From the NCBI RefSeq assembly GCF_041154505.1, contig NZ_AP028672.1, positions 372,001 to 436,000 of the forward strand: DNA of 64,000 bases, in the 5' to 3' direction. Below are positions 1-8,139 of this stretch, piece after piece; position 1 is the stretch's first letter, and each line of letters begins with the position of its first letter. This DNA comes from Acidovorax sp. A79 (GTDB lineage Bacteria > Pseudomonadota > Gammaproteobacteria > Burkholderiales > Burkholderiaceae_C). Under the pieces are notes generated by a model, which worked only from the letters and a program-made list of their open reading frames with translations, was not told the DNA's origin and searched no databases. A program made the position numbers and the translations under genes.

Positions 1-620
1 GCCAGCGCACCATCCGCGAAGCCCCCCTGCCCCGCTTTCTGCAGCGCAAGCTGCGCGAAACCTACCCCCACCTGAGCACGCGCGACTGCGAGCTGGTGGA
101 GCGGGGCCTGCGCCAGTTCTTCATGGCCTGCCTGCGCGGCAACAAGCAGTTCGTGGCCATGCCCTCCAGGGCGGTCGACGTGCTGTGGCATGAGTTCATC
201 CTGCACACCCAGGCCTACAAGCACTGGTGCCACCATGCGCTGGGCTTCTTCCTGCACCACACGCCCGCCGAGGCGCTGGGCGCGAAGGCCCGGCACAACG
301 ACGGCCTGCGCCGCTGCTGGTACTGGGTGTGCAAGGAGGAATCCATCGACCCCAAGGCCCCCAGCCGCCTGCCCCTGCTGTTCGCGCTGGATGCCAAGTT
401 CGCCATCCCGGGCGGCTTTGCCTACGTGCCTGACTGCTCCGACATCGCCCGCAAGAGCGATGCCGGCGGCAGCGGCGGCGACAGCTACTGCGGCACCAGC
501 TTCTCGGACGGCGGCTACAGCGGCAGCTCGGGAGACTTCGGCGGCGCCGACAGCTCGGATGGAGGCGGGAGCGACGGCGCAGGGGATGGCGGCGGCTGCG
601 GCGGCGGGGGCGGCGATTGA
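1..620 (+). CDS. Glycine-rich protein, GRDP/DUF1399-like, 5' end missing
   Basis: The frame is open to the left edge (first full codon at base 3), so the N-terminus is outside the window. A GTG at 96 is only an internal codon of this frame. The visible part has a conserved-looking core, with RAVDVLWHEFILHT followed by a Tyr/His/Cys-rich stretch. This resembles the DVLWHxFILxT signature of glycine-rich-domain (DUF1399-like) proteins. The last ~50 residues are almost only Gly, Ser, Asp and Cys and end in a Gly run. No signal peptide can be judged. Function is unknown; the family link is by motif only. Confidence 0.7.
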   Translation, partial: QRTIREAPLPRFLQRKLRETYPHLSTRDCELVERGLRQFFMACLRGNKQFVAMPSRAVDVLWHEFILHTQAYKHWCHHALGFFLHHTPAEALGAKARHNDGLRRCWYWVCKEESIDPKAPSRLPLLFALDAKFAIPGGFAYVPDCSDIARKSDAGGSGGDSYCGTSFSDGGYSGSSGDFGGADSSDGGGSDGAGDGGGCGGGGGD

Positions 621-663
621 CGGGCCATGCCACGGCCGTCTGCCACCCTCGCGCAAATGCTCC

Positions 664-712
664 TTATTTGATAGCTATTGGCGCTTGATAGATAAGGGCT
701 TGAAGCCAGAAT
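664..712 (+). repeat. Intergenic palindromic repeat, family A, copy 1
   Basis: One of eight related ~50-60 bp elements in this window. It reads TTTGATAGCTATTGGCGCTT, then an imperfect inverted arm (gcgctt / aaggGCtt) and a purine-rich tail. It lies between the glycine-rich protein and the crotonase gene. Confidence 0.75.
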
Positions 713-771
713 CATCCAAAGTCACCCAGGCGACGACACTGCCGGGGCCAGCGGGTCTACAGTGGCATCCC

Positions 772-1617
772 ATGAACAAGACCCTCACCTGCTTCAGCCT
801 CGGCATCTCCCAGCATGTCGCCCACCTGGTGATGAACCGGCCCGAGGCCATGAACACCATGCACCCTACGTTCTGGCGCGAGCTGGACGAGGTGCTGGCC
901 CACCTGCAACAGGCGGGCGAGGCGCGCGCGCTGGTCATCAGCAGCACGGGCAAGCATTTCAGCGCGGGCATGGCGCTGGAGACCTTCGGCGGCGCCATCA
1001 CCATGGACGACCAGAGCCCCGAAGGCCGCGCCGCCATCTTCGACCTGCTCACCGACATGCAGGCCACCTTCACCCGCATCGAGAACCTGCGCATTCCCGT
1101 GATCATGGCCATCCACGGCGGCTGCATCGGCGGCGCGGTGGACATGGTGACGGCGGCCTGCGTGCGCTACGCCACGGCGGATGCGTTCTTCTGCATCCAG
1201 GAAATCAACATCGGCATGGTGGCCGACGTGGGCACGCTGCAGCGCCTGCCCAAGCTCATCCCGCTGGGCGTGGTGAAAGAACTGGCCTACACCGGCCGCC
1301 GCCTGGGCGCCGCCAGGGCCCTGGGCCACGGGCTGGTCAACGAGGTGTTCGACACGCAGGAGGCCATGCTGGCCGCCGCCCTGCAATGCGCCCAGGAAAT
1401 CGCCTCCAAGCCCCCCGTCGCCATCTGGGGCACCAAGCAGGCCGTGAACTACGCGCGCGACCACAGCGTGGAAGACAGCCTGCGCCAGATGGGCTGGCTG
1501 CAGGGCGCCATCTGGAGCAACCAGCATGTGCGCGAGTCGGTCACGGCCATGAAGCAAAAGCGCGCGGGCGACTTCCCGGCCCTGGCGCCGCTGGTACGGT
1601 TCAGCGAACTGGGCTGA
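772..1617 (+). CDS. Enoyl-CoA hydratase/isomerase family, dienoyl-CoA isomerase-like
   Basis: A 281-residue crotonase-fold protein. The oxyanion-hole segments are visible as KHFSAGMALETF (61-72) and HGGCIGGAVDM (115-125). The three acidic residues used by mammalian peroxisomal delta(3,5)-delta(2,4)-dienoyl-CoA isomerase (ECH1) have counterparts: D124 (AVDM), E144 (IQEINIG) and D152 (VADVGTLQRLP). The ADVGTLQRLPK stretch is typical of that subgroup rather than of ordinary hydratases, so a role in beta-oxidation of unsaturated acyl-CoAs is likely. The ATG at 772 is chosen because homology begins there; the open frame extends far upstream without family similarity. It appears to be a single-gene unit. 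Confidence 0.88.
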   Translation: MNKTLTCFSLGISQHVAHLVMNRPEAMNTMHPTFWRELDEVLAHLQQAGEARALVISSTGKHFSAGMALETFGGAITMDDQSPEGRAAIFDLLTDMQATFTRIENLRIPVIMAIHGGCIGGAVDMVTAACVRYATADAFFCIQEINIGMVADVGTLQRLPKLIPLGVVKELAYTGRRLGAARALGHGLVNEVFDTQEAMLAAALQCAQEIASKPPVAIWGTKQAVNYARDHSVEDSLRQMGWLQGAIWSNQHVRESVTAMKQKRAGDFPALAPLVRFSELG

Positions 1618-1647
1618 GAGCGCCGCGCCGCGAGACCGGCGCGAAAA

Positions 1648-1699
1648 ATCAAAATTGATAGCTGCCCGCGCTGACAGGACAACCGGCAGAGGCCTTTTC
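1648..1699 (+). repeat. Intergenic palindromic repeat, family A, copy 2
   Basis: It shares ATTGATAGCTGCNCGCGCT and the AGAGGCCTTTT tail with the other copies; the central arm is diverged. It sits 30 bp after the crotonase stop codon. Confidence 0.6.
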
Positions 1700-1780
1700 G
1701 GCGCGCGGCGATCGCGTCTGGGGCTATCATGTGGCGAACACGGGCAACCCCTTGCCCGCCCCTGCCCCGAGGACGCCGCC

Positions 1781-2773
1781 ATGACATTGCCCAGTCTGAC
1801 CCCGCCCACCTACGACGACGTGGCCGCCGCCGCGCACCGGCTCAAGGGCATCGCGCACCGCACGCCGGTGCTGCGCTCCACCACCGCCGACGAAATGCTG
1901 GGCGCCCAGCTCTTCTTCAAATGCGAGAACCTGCAGCGCACGGGCGCGTTCAAGTTCCGCGGCGCCTTCAACACGCTCGCCCAGTTCACCGACGAGCAGC
2001 GCGAACGCGGCGTGCTGGCTTTCTCGGCCGGCAACCATGCGCAGGCGATCGCGCTGTCGGCCCGCCTGCTGGACATGCCCGTCGCCATCGTCATGCCCGA
2101 AGACGCGCCCGCCTCCAAGATGGCGGCCACGCGCGCCTATGGAGCCCAGGTCGTCACCTACGACCGCTACACCGAGGACCGCGAGGCCATCAGCCGCCGC
2201 CTGGCGCTGGAGCGAGGCATGACGCTGGTGCCTCCGTTCGACCATCCCCACGTCATCGCGGGCCAGGGCACCGCGGCGCTGGAGCTTTTTGAAGAAGTGC
2301 CCGACCTCGACTACCTGTTCGTGTGCGTGGGCGGCGGGGGCCTGCTGGCAGGCAGCCTGCTGGCCGCGGGCGCCCTGGCACCGCGCTGCCGCGTGATCGG
2401 CGTGGAGCCCGAAAACGGCAACGACGGCCAGCAGTCGCTGCGGGCGGGGCAGATCGTGCGCATCCCGACGCCGCACACCATCGCCGATGGCGCGCAGACC
2501 CAGGCGCTGGGCGAGCTCACCTTTCCCATCATCCGCGAGCGGGTGGAAGACATCCTGAGCGTGAGCGACGCCCAGCTCATGCAGTCCCTGCGCTTCTTCG
2601 CGGAGCGCATGAAGATCGTGGTGGAGCCCACGGGCGCCCTTGCCTATGCGGGCGCGCACGCGTTCTCGGGTGTCGATGACGGCGGCAAGCTGCTGCAGGG
2701 CGAACGGGTGGGCGTCATCATCAGCGGCGGCAATGTGGACCTGGCGCGCTATGCGCGGTTCCTGTCGGATTAG
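1781..2773 (+). CDS. Threonine/serine dehydratase, PLP-dependent, no ACT domain
   Basis: A 330-residue fold-type II PLP enzyme. The PLP lysine is K58 in TGAFKFRGAFN, preceded by FKCENLQ. A glycine loop (VGGGGLLAG) for the cofactor phosphate follows near the middle. It ends without the C-terminal ACT-type regulatory domain of biosynthetic IlvA, so it belongs with catabolic threonine dehydratase, serine racemase and threo-3-hydroxyaspartate ammonia-lyase enzymes. Which of these substrates is used cannot be told from sequence. The ATG at 1781 fits the family N-terminus; longer in-frame starts add unrelated residues. It is followed by a ~170 bp spacer. Confidence 0.88.
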   Translation: MTLPSLTPPTYDDVAAAAHRLKGIAHRTPVLRSTTADEMLGAQLFFKCENLQRTGAFKFRGAFNTLAQFTDEQRERGVLAFSAGNHAQAIALSARLLDMPVAIVMPEDAPASKMAATRAYGAQVVTYDRYTEDREAISRRLALERGMTLVPPFDHPHVIAGQGTAALELFEEVPDLDYLFVCVGGGGLLAGSLLAAGALAPRCRVIGVEPENGNDGQQSLRAGQIVRIPTPHTIADGAQTQALGELTFPIIRERVEDILSVSDAQLMQSLRFFAERMKIVVEPTGALAYAGAHAFSGVDDGGKLLQGERVGVIISGGNVDLARYARFLSD

Positions 2774-2942
2774 ACTCACCCATGCGCCGCGCCGCCGCCG
2801 CCAGCCCCAGAGGGCGACGCCAGCGGCCCGCCACGGCCGGCCGCACGGCAGCCCGCAACCCTGACAGTGCCTGCCGCCAGCGCCTCTGTCAGGTAAAAAT
2901 GCGGGCGCGCCTCTTTCCATCCCCCAAAACACAGGCCCAGCC

Positions 2943-3572
2943 ATGAGCAACGTCACCGTCATCAACCACCCCCTCGTCCAGCACAAGCTCACGCTGATGC
3001 GCAAGAAGGACGCCAGCACCAACAGCTTTCGCCGCCTGCTGGGCGAGCTCAGCACGCTCATGGCGTACGAAGTCACGCGCGACATGCCCCTGCAGGACGT
3101 GCAGATCGAAACCCCGCTGGAGACCATGACCGGCCAGGTGATCGACGGCAAGAAGCTGGTACTGGTCTCCATCCTGCGCGCGGGCAACGGCTTCCTCGAC
3201 GGCATGCTCAACGTGGTGCCCGGCGCCCGCGTGGGCCACATCGGGCTGTACCGCGACCCGGCCACGCTGCAGCCGGTGGAGTACTACTTCAAGATGCCGT
3301 CCGAAATGGACGAGCGCGACATCATCGTGGTGGACCCCATGCTGGCCACCGGCAACTCGGCCGCCGCCTGCGTGGACCGCCTGAAAAAACTCAATCCCCG
3401 CTCCATCAAGTTCGTGTGCCTGCTGGCCGCCCCCGAAGGCGTGGCCACGCTGCAAAAGGCCCACCCCGACGTGCCGATCTTCACCGCCGCCATCGACCGC
3501 GAACTGAACGACCACGGCTACATCCTGCCGGGGCTGGGGGATGCGGGGGACCGGATCTTCGGCACCAAGTAG
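2943..3572 (+). CDS. upp: Uracil phosphoribosyltransferase
   Basis: At 209 residues this is the usual UPRT length. It makes UMP from uracil and PRPP in pyrimidine salvage. The PRPP-binding motif [14 protein letters not shown] (129-142) and the uracil-site C-terminal segment [20 protein letters not shown] are both present. It is followed by a strong hairpin terminator. It lies just upstream of a BMP-type nucleoside/base importer and 8 kb from a CodA-like deaminase that would feed it uracil, so the locus reads as a salvage block. Confidence 0.97.
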   Translation: MSNVTVINHPLVQHKLTLMRKKDASTNSFRRLLGELSTLMAYEVTRDMPLQDVQIETPLETMTGQVIDGKKLVLVSILRAGNGFLDGMLNVVPGARVGHIGLYRDPATLQPVEYYFKMPSEMDERDIIVVDPMLATGNSAAACVDRLKKLNPRSIKFVCLLAAPEGVATLQKAHPDVPIFTAAIDRELNDHGYILPGLGDAGDRIFGTK

Positions 3573-3598
3573 GCGCACGGCACGCCATCGCGAACCAG

Positions 3599-3633
3599 CC
3601 ACCGCGGGGCCAGGCCCTCCGGTGGTTTTTTTT
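3599..3633 (+). terminator. Rho-independent terminator after upp
   Basis: CCACCG (3599-3604) pairs with CGGTGG (3620-3625) around a GC-rich loop, followed at once by eight T residues. It should separate upp from the downstream transporter genes. Confidence 0.75.
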
Positions 3634-3779
3634 GGCGCGTCATTTTTTTACCAACTGGTGGCTTTCCTCTGGCAGACTTGCCTCCGGCCTCGTGCCACCG
3701 GGCGGCTGCCCATTGGCGCGCTCCTTGCTTGGCTGCTGACACCCATTCCTCCTTGTTTGCCTGTCTGAAGGACTCCACC

Positions 3780-4790
3780 ATGACCACTCGCCGCATCTTC
3801 ACCGGACGCCTGCTCTGCACTTCCATGGCCCTTTCGGCCGCCATGGGCCTGGCACCCTCGCTGGCCCACGCGCAGTCCAAGCTCAAGGTCGCGGCGATCT
3901 ACACGGTGCCCTACGAGCAGCAGTGGGTGAGCCGCATCCACAAGGCCCTGAAGGCCGCCGAAGCGCGCGGCGAGATCGAATACAAGGCCAGCGAGAACGT
4001 CTCCAACGCCGACTACGAGCGCGTGATGCGCGAGTACGCCACCGGCGGCAACCAGCTCATCGTGGGCGAGGCCTTCGCGGTGGAGACCGCCGCCCGCAAG
4101 GTGGCCAAGGACTTCCCCAAGACCTCGTTCCTGCTGGGCTCCTCGGGCAAGCCGCAGGCGCCCAATTTCAGCGTGTTCGACAACTACATCCAGGAGCCCG
4201 CCTACCTGTCCGGCATGGTCGCGGGCGGCATGACCAAGACGAACAAGATCGGCATGGTCGGCGGCTTCCCCATTCCCGAGGTCAACCGCCTGATGCACGC
4301 CTTCATGGCCGGCGCGAAGGAGACCAACCCCAAGGTCGAGTTCACCATCACCTTCATCAACAGCTGGTTCGACCCGCCCAAGGCCAAGGAAGCCACCTTC
4401 GCCATGATCGACAAGGGCGCCGACGTGCTCTATGCCGAGCGCTTTGGCGTGTCCGACGCGGCCAAGGAAAAGGGCAAGCTCGCCATCGGCAACGTGATCA
4501 ACACGCAGGACAAGTACCCCGACACCGTGGTCGCCTCCGCGCTGTGGCACATGGAGCCCAGCATCGAACGCGCCCTCAAGCTGGTCAAGGACGGCAAGTT
4601 CACAGCCGAGGACTACGGCCCCTACTCGATGATGAAGCACAAGGGCTCTGAATTGGCGCCGCTGGGCACGTTCGAGAAGAAGGTGCCCGCCGACATCGTG
4701 GCCAAGGTCAAGGCCAAGGAGGCCGACATCCTGGCCGGCAAGTTCAGCGTGAAGGTGGACGACAGCCAGCCCAAGTCCACGGCCAGGTAG
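3780..4790 (+). CDS. BMP-family ABC transporter substrate-binding protein
   Basis: A 336-residue periplasmic binding protein of the basic membrane protein (BmpA/PnrA-like) family, which binds nucleosides or nucleobases. It has a standard signal peptide ending around AHA-QS (residues 29-33) and no lipobox. Family features include KVAAIYTVPYEQQW at the mature N-terminus and an internal IGMVGGFPIPEVNR stretch. It starts the cluster that continues with a nucleosidase, an ATPase and two permeases, so it is the recognition component of that importer. ATG 3780 is preceded by AAGGA. Confidence 0.92.
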   Translation: MTTRRIFTGRLLCTSMALSAAMGLAPSLAHAQSKLKVAAIYTVPYEQQWVSRIHKALKAAEARGEIEYKASENVSNADYERVMREYATGGNQLIVGEAFAVETAARKVAKDFPKTSFLLGSSGKPQAPNFSVFDNYIQEPAYLSGMVAGGMTKTNKIGMVGGFPIPEVNRLMHAFMAGAKETNPKVEFTITFINSWFDPPKAKEATFAMIDKGADVLYAERFGVSDAAKEKGKLAIGNVINTQDKYPDTVVASALWHMEPSIERALKLVKDGKFTAEDYGPYSMMKHKGSELAPLGTFEKKVPADIVAKVKAKEADILAGKFSVKVDDSQPKSTAR

Positions 4791-4918
4791 GCACCCCGGC
4801 ACGCGGGCGCCACCCGCCGCTGCCTGCGCGCGGGCGCACCGGCTGCGCTGTGGCCTGCGCCGCCGTGCGCTGCGCTGTACGATTTTTCCTTTTCTTCTTT
4901 TTCCCGACAAGGAACGCC

Positions 4919-5890
4919 ATGCCCGCACCGCTTTCCCACCGCCCCGAGACAACCGCCCTGGCCGCGCGGTGCATGCGCCTGCTGGGCGCCCTGGCCCTGG
5001 CCACGCTGGTGGCGGGATGCGCCGCGGTCGCGCCGGGCCAGGCGGCACGGCTGGACAGCACGCCGCGCATCGCCGTCATCTCGGCCTTTGCACCCGAGCT
5101 GACGGTGCTGCTGCCGCAGGTGCAGCAGCCCGCCAGGCACAGCGTCAACGGCGTGGAATTCACCACCGGCACGCTCTCGGGCAAGCCCGTGGTGGTGTTC
5201 CTGTCGGGCATCAGCATGACCAACGCGGCCATGAACACGCAATTGGTGCTGGACCGCTTCAACGTGAGCCACATCGTCTTTTCCGGCATCGCCGGCGGCG
5301 TGAACCCCGGCCTGCACATTGGCGACGTGACCGTGCCCGCGCAGTGGGGCCAGTACATGGAATGGCTGATGGCGCGTGAAGACCAGCCCGGCCAGTACAG
5401 CGCCCCCGCGTGGATGAAAAGCGAACTGACGATGCCCGCCTTCGGCATGATGCACCCGCGCCCGGTCGAGGTGAGGTCGGCGGCCAAGCCCGGCATCACC
5501 AGACAGTTCTGGTTTGAGGCGGACCCCCAAATGCTGGCCACCGCGCGCGGCCTGCAGGACGTGGGCCTGGCGCATTGCCTGGCCAGCACCTGCCTGAAAC
5601 AGCGCCCGCAGCTCGTGGTGGGCGGCAACGGCGTGTCGGGCCAGGCCTTCGTGGACAACAAGGCTTTCCGCGAATACGCGTTCAAGACCTTCGAGGCCAA
5701 TGTGCTCGACATGGAGACCGCCGCCACCGCCATGGTGGCCCACAGCAACGGCGTGCCCTACATCGCCTTTCGCTCGCTGAGCGATCTGGCCGGTGGTGGC
5801 GAAGGCGAGAATGAAATGGGCACCTTCATGGGCCTGGCGGCGGCCAATTCCGCCAAGGTGCTGCTGGCCTTTCTCTCGAACTGGAAATGA
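4919..5890 (+). CDS. Lipoprotein nucleosidase/phosphorylase of the MTA/SAH nucleosidase family
   Basis: A 323-residue protein of the PNP_UDP/MTAN fold with an N-terminal lipoprotein signal; the lipobox LVAGC places the lipidated cysteine at 34. The family's key residues are retained: E60 in APEL (equivalent to E12 of E. coli MTAN), E266 in LDMETAA (E174) and D289 in RSLSDLA (D197), plus FSGIAGGVNPGLHIGDV. It should cleave the N-glycosidic bond of a nucleoside or nucleotide derivative, but outside the cytoplasm. Its stop overlaps the ATPase start (ATGA), tying it to the importer operon. An internal ATG (residue 19) would also give a good lipoprotein signal. Confidence 0.87.
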   Translation: MPAPLSHRPETTALAARCMRLLGALALATLVAGCAAVAPGQAARLDSTPRIAVISAFAPELTVLLPQVQQPARHSVNGVEFTTGTLSGKPVVVFLSGISMTNAAMNTQLVLDRFNVSHIVFSGIAGGVNPGLHIGDVTVPAQWGQYMEWLMAREDQPGQYSAPAWMKSELTMPAFGMMHPRPVEVRSAAKPGITRQFWFEADPQMLATARGLQDVGLAHCLASTCLKQRPQLVVGGNGVSGQAFVDNKAFREYAFKTFEANVLDMETAATAMVAHSNGVPYIAFRSLSDLAGGGEGENEMGTFMGLAAANSAKVLLAFLSNWK

Positions 5891-7458
5891 CGGACCCCTC
5901 CGGCCCCGTCCTGCGCCTGCAGGGCATCACCAAACGCTTCGGCAAGCTGGTAGCCAACGACGGCATCAGCCTTGCGCTGCAGCGCGGCGAGGTACTGGCA
6001 CTGCTGGGGGAGAACGGGGCGGGCAAGTCCACGCTGATGTCCATCCTGTTCGGCCACTACGTGGCCGACGCGGGCCACATCGAGGTCTTCGGCCAGCCGC
6101 TGCCGCCCGGCCAGCCACGCGCGGCGCTGGCGGCGGGCATCGGCATGGTGCACCAGCATTTCACCCTGGCCGACAACCTCACGGTGCTGGACAACGTGCT
6201 GCTGGGCTCCGAACCCTTGTGGCAGCCCTTCTCACGGCGCGCGGGTGCGCGCGAGCGCCTGCTGGCGGTGTCCCGCCAGTTCGGCCTGCCCGTGCGGCCC
6301 GAGGCGCTGGTGGGCGGCCTCTCGGTCGGCGAGCGCCAGCGCGTGGAGATCCTCAAGGCGCTGTACCGGGGCGCGCGCATCCTCATCCTGGACGAACCCA
6401 CCGCCGTGCTCACGCCGCAGGAAAGCGAAGCGCTGTTCGACACGCTCGCGCAGATGGTGGCGCAGGGCCTGTCCATCATCTTCATCAGCCACAAGCTGGC
6501 CGAGGTGCTGCGCGTCTCGCACCGCGTGGCCGTGCTGCGCCAGGGCAAGCTCGTGGCCGAGGCGCCCGCGCAGGGCACCACGCAAGGCCAGCTCGCGCAG
6601 TGGATGGTGGGCCATGCCATCGAGGCCAGCGAACGCCGCCCCGCCCGGAGCGTGGGTGCGCCGGTGTGCACGCTGGCCAACGTATCCACGGCATCCACGG
6701 GTCGTGATCGGCTGCAGGGCGTATCGCTCACCCTGAACGCCGGCGAGATCGTCGCCATCGCCGGTGTCTCGGGCAATGGCCAGGTGGCGCTGGCCGATGT
6801 GCTGTGCGGCGTGCGCGCCGCCACCGCCGGCCAGATCACGCTGCTGGGCACGCCGCTGCAGGCCCGCCCGGCTTGGGTGGTGGACCAGGGCGTGGCCCGC
6901 ATCCCCGAGGACCGCCATGCCGTGGGCGTGGTGGGCGACCTGCCGGTGTGGGAGAACGCCGTGTCCGAACGCCTGCGCAGCCACTGGTTCGCCCACCCCT
7001 GGTTCCGGGCCTTCTGGGTCAAGCGCGGCGCCGCGCGCCAGCATGCCCAGCGCGTGGCCGAGACCTTCGACGTGCGCGGCGGCGGGCCCGACACCCCTGC
7101 CCGCGCGCTCTCGGGCGGCAACATGCAAAAGCTCATCCTGGGCCGCGCCCTGCTGCCGCCCTACGACGCCAGCCAGAGCGCCCCTGCGCCGCGCCTCATC
7201 GTGACCCACCAGCCCACCTGGGGGCTCGATATCGGCGCCGTCACCTTCGTGCAGCAGCAGCTCATCAACGCGCGCGACGGCGGTGCCGCCGTGCTGCTGA
7301 TCTCGGACGATCTCGACGAGGTGCTGGCCCTGGGCGACCGCGTGGCGGTGATGCACGAGGGGCACCTGAGCGCAGCGCGGCCTGCAGAGGGCTGGACGCG
7401 CGAGGCCATCGGCCTGGCGATGGCGGGCGCCGCCAGCAGCGCGGAGGAAACCCCGTGA
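5887..7458 (+). CDS. ABC transporter ATPase for nucleoside/base import (double nucleotide-binding domain)
   Basis: A 523-residue tandem ATPase of the RbsA/YufO type. Domain 1 has Walker A GENGAGKS (41-48), Q90, signature LSVGER (145-150) and Walker B ILILDEP (165-171). Domain 2 has the degenerate P-loop GVSGNGQ (293-299), signature LSGGNMQ (408-414) and a Walker B region ending VTHQPTWGLD, where the usual catalytic Glu is replaced, as is common in this family. It overlaps the upstream nucleosidase gene by 4 bases. The permease genes do not follow directly; an opposite-strand gene intervenes. Confidence 0.93.
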   Translation: MTDPSGPVLRLQGITKRFGKLVANDGISLALQRGEVLALLGENGAGKSTLMSILFGHYVADAGHIEVFGQPLPPGQPRAALAAGIGMVHQHFTLADNLTVLDNVLLGSEPLWQPFSRRAGARERLLAVSRQFGLPVRPEALVGGLSVGERQRVEILKALYRGARILILDEPTAVLTPQESEALFDTLAQMVAQGLSIIFISHKLAEVLRVSHRVAVLRQGKLVAEAPAQGTTQGQLAQWMVGHAIEASERRPARSVGAPVCTLANVSTASTGRDRLQGVSLTLNAGEIVAIAGVSGNGQVALADVLCGVRAATAGQITLLGTPLQARPAWVVDQGVARIPEDRHAVGVVGDLPVWENAVSERLRSHWFAHPWFRAFWVKRGAARQHAQRVAETFDVRGGGPDTPARALSGGNMQKLILGRALLPPYDASQSAPAPRLIVTHQPTWGLDIGAVTFVQQQLINARDGGAAVLLISDDLDEVLALGDRVAVMHEGHLSAARPAEGWTREAIGLAMAGAASSAEETP

Positions 7459-7489
7459 CTGCGCAGGCGCCGATTCAGCGCCCGGGCCC

Positions 7490-8038
7490 TTACCCGCCAC
7501 CCATGCCAGCCAGTGTCCTGAAGACAAGCCAGGTGAACACCAGGGCCGGCAGGTACAGCGCGGAGGCGATGGACAGCTCCCACCACGACAGGGCGCGCCG
7601 CCACCACACGCCGAGCATCACGGGCGCACACCCCATCACCATCAGGATGATGGATGGAAAGAACCACACCCCCGCCAACAGGAACAGGGGAGCCCACAGC
7701 AGCACGCGGCTGATCTTGAAGGCCATGGGCCGGCCGCTGCGCCAGGTATGCAGCAGCAGGCCGAGAAAGCCTGCCACCAGGGCCGACACCACGCCGATGG
7801 TGATGCGCCTGTGCCGCACCCGACCTTCTTCCTGCAGCCTGCGTGTATGGTCCAGCCATTCGTTGATGTCGGCGGTGTATTCCGCTTCGTTCTTCAGCGG
7901 CAGGTCCGGCGGGGCGACCGGCGCAGCCGTTGCCGGGCCCTCGCCGGTCAATGCCTGTGCCATGGCACCTGCGCAGCCCAGCGCCAGCGCGCCGCACAGC
8001 AACAGGCGCCCAAGCCATCCCCACACCAGGTTTTGCAT
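7490..8038 (-). CDS. Small exported/membrane protein of unknown function, antisense within the transporter cluster
   Basis: A 182-residue protein with a signal peptide (LLLCGALALGCAGAMAQA), a short charged domain (EYTADINEWLDHTRRLQEEGRVRHRR) and then three or four hydrophobic segments rich in Trp and Leu. No family is recognised. It is oriented against its neighbours, ends 31 bp from the ATPase stop and starts ~100 bp from the first permease. The permeases must therefore be expressed by readthrough antisense to this gene or from their own promoter. ATG 8038 is chosen because the signal peptide follows directly. Confidence 0.75.
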   Translation of the reverse strand: MQNLVWGWLGRLLLCGALALGCAGAMAQALTGEGPATAAPVAPPDLPLKNEAEYTADINEWLDHTRRLQEEGRVRHRRITIGVVSALVAGFLGLLLHTWRSGRPMAFKISRVLLWAPLFLLAGVWFFPSIILMVMGCAPVMLGVWWRRALSWWELSIASALYLPALVFTWLVFRTLAGMGGG

Positions 8039-8139
8039 GATCTCTCCCTCCCGTTGTTGGCGGCCTGCGTGGAGCAAGCCGAACCTCTCCGCCGCGGATG
8101 GTAGTCCGATGCCCTCCATTCCCCACGAAGCGCCGACCC

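Noticed and set aside
1655..1780. N-terminal extension of the threonine dehydratase frame
   Set aside because: The extra ~42 residues are Arg/Gly-rich, overlap a family-A repeat, and the family N-terminus starts at the ATG at 1781.
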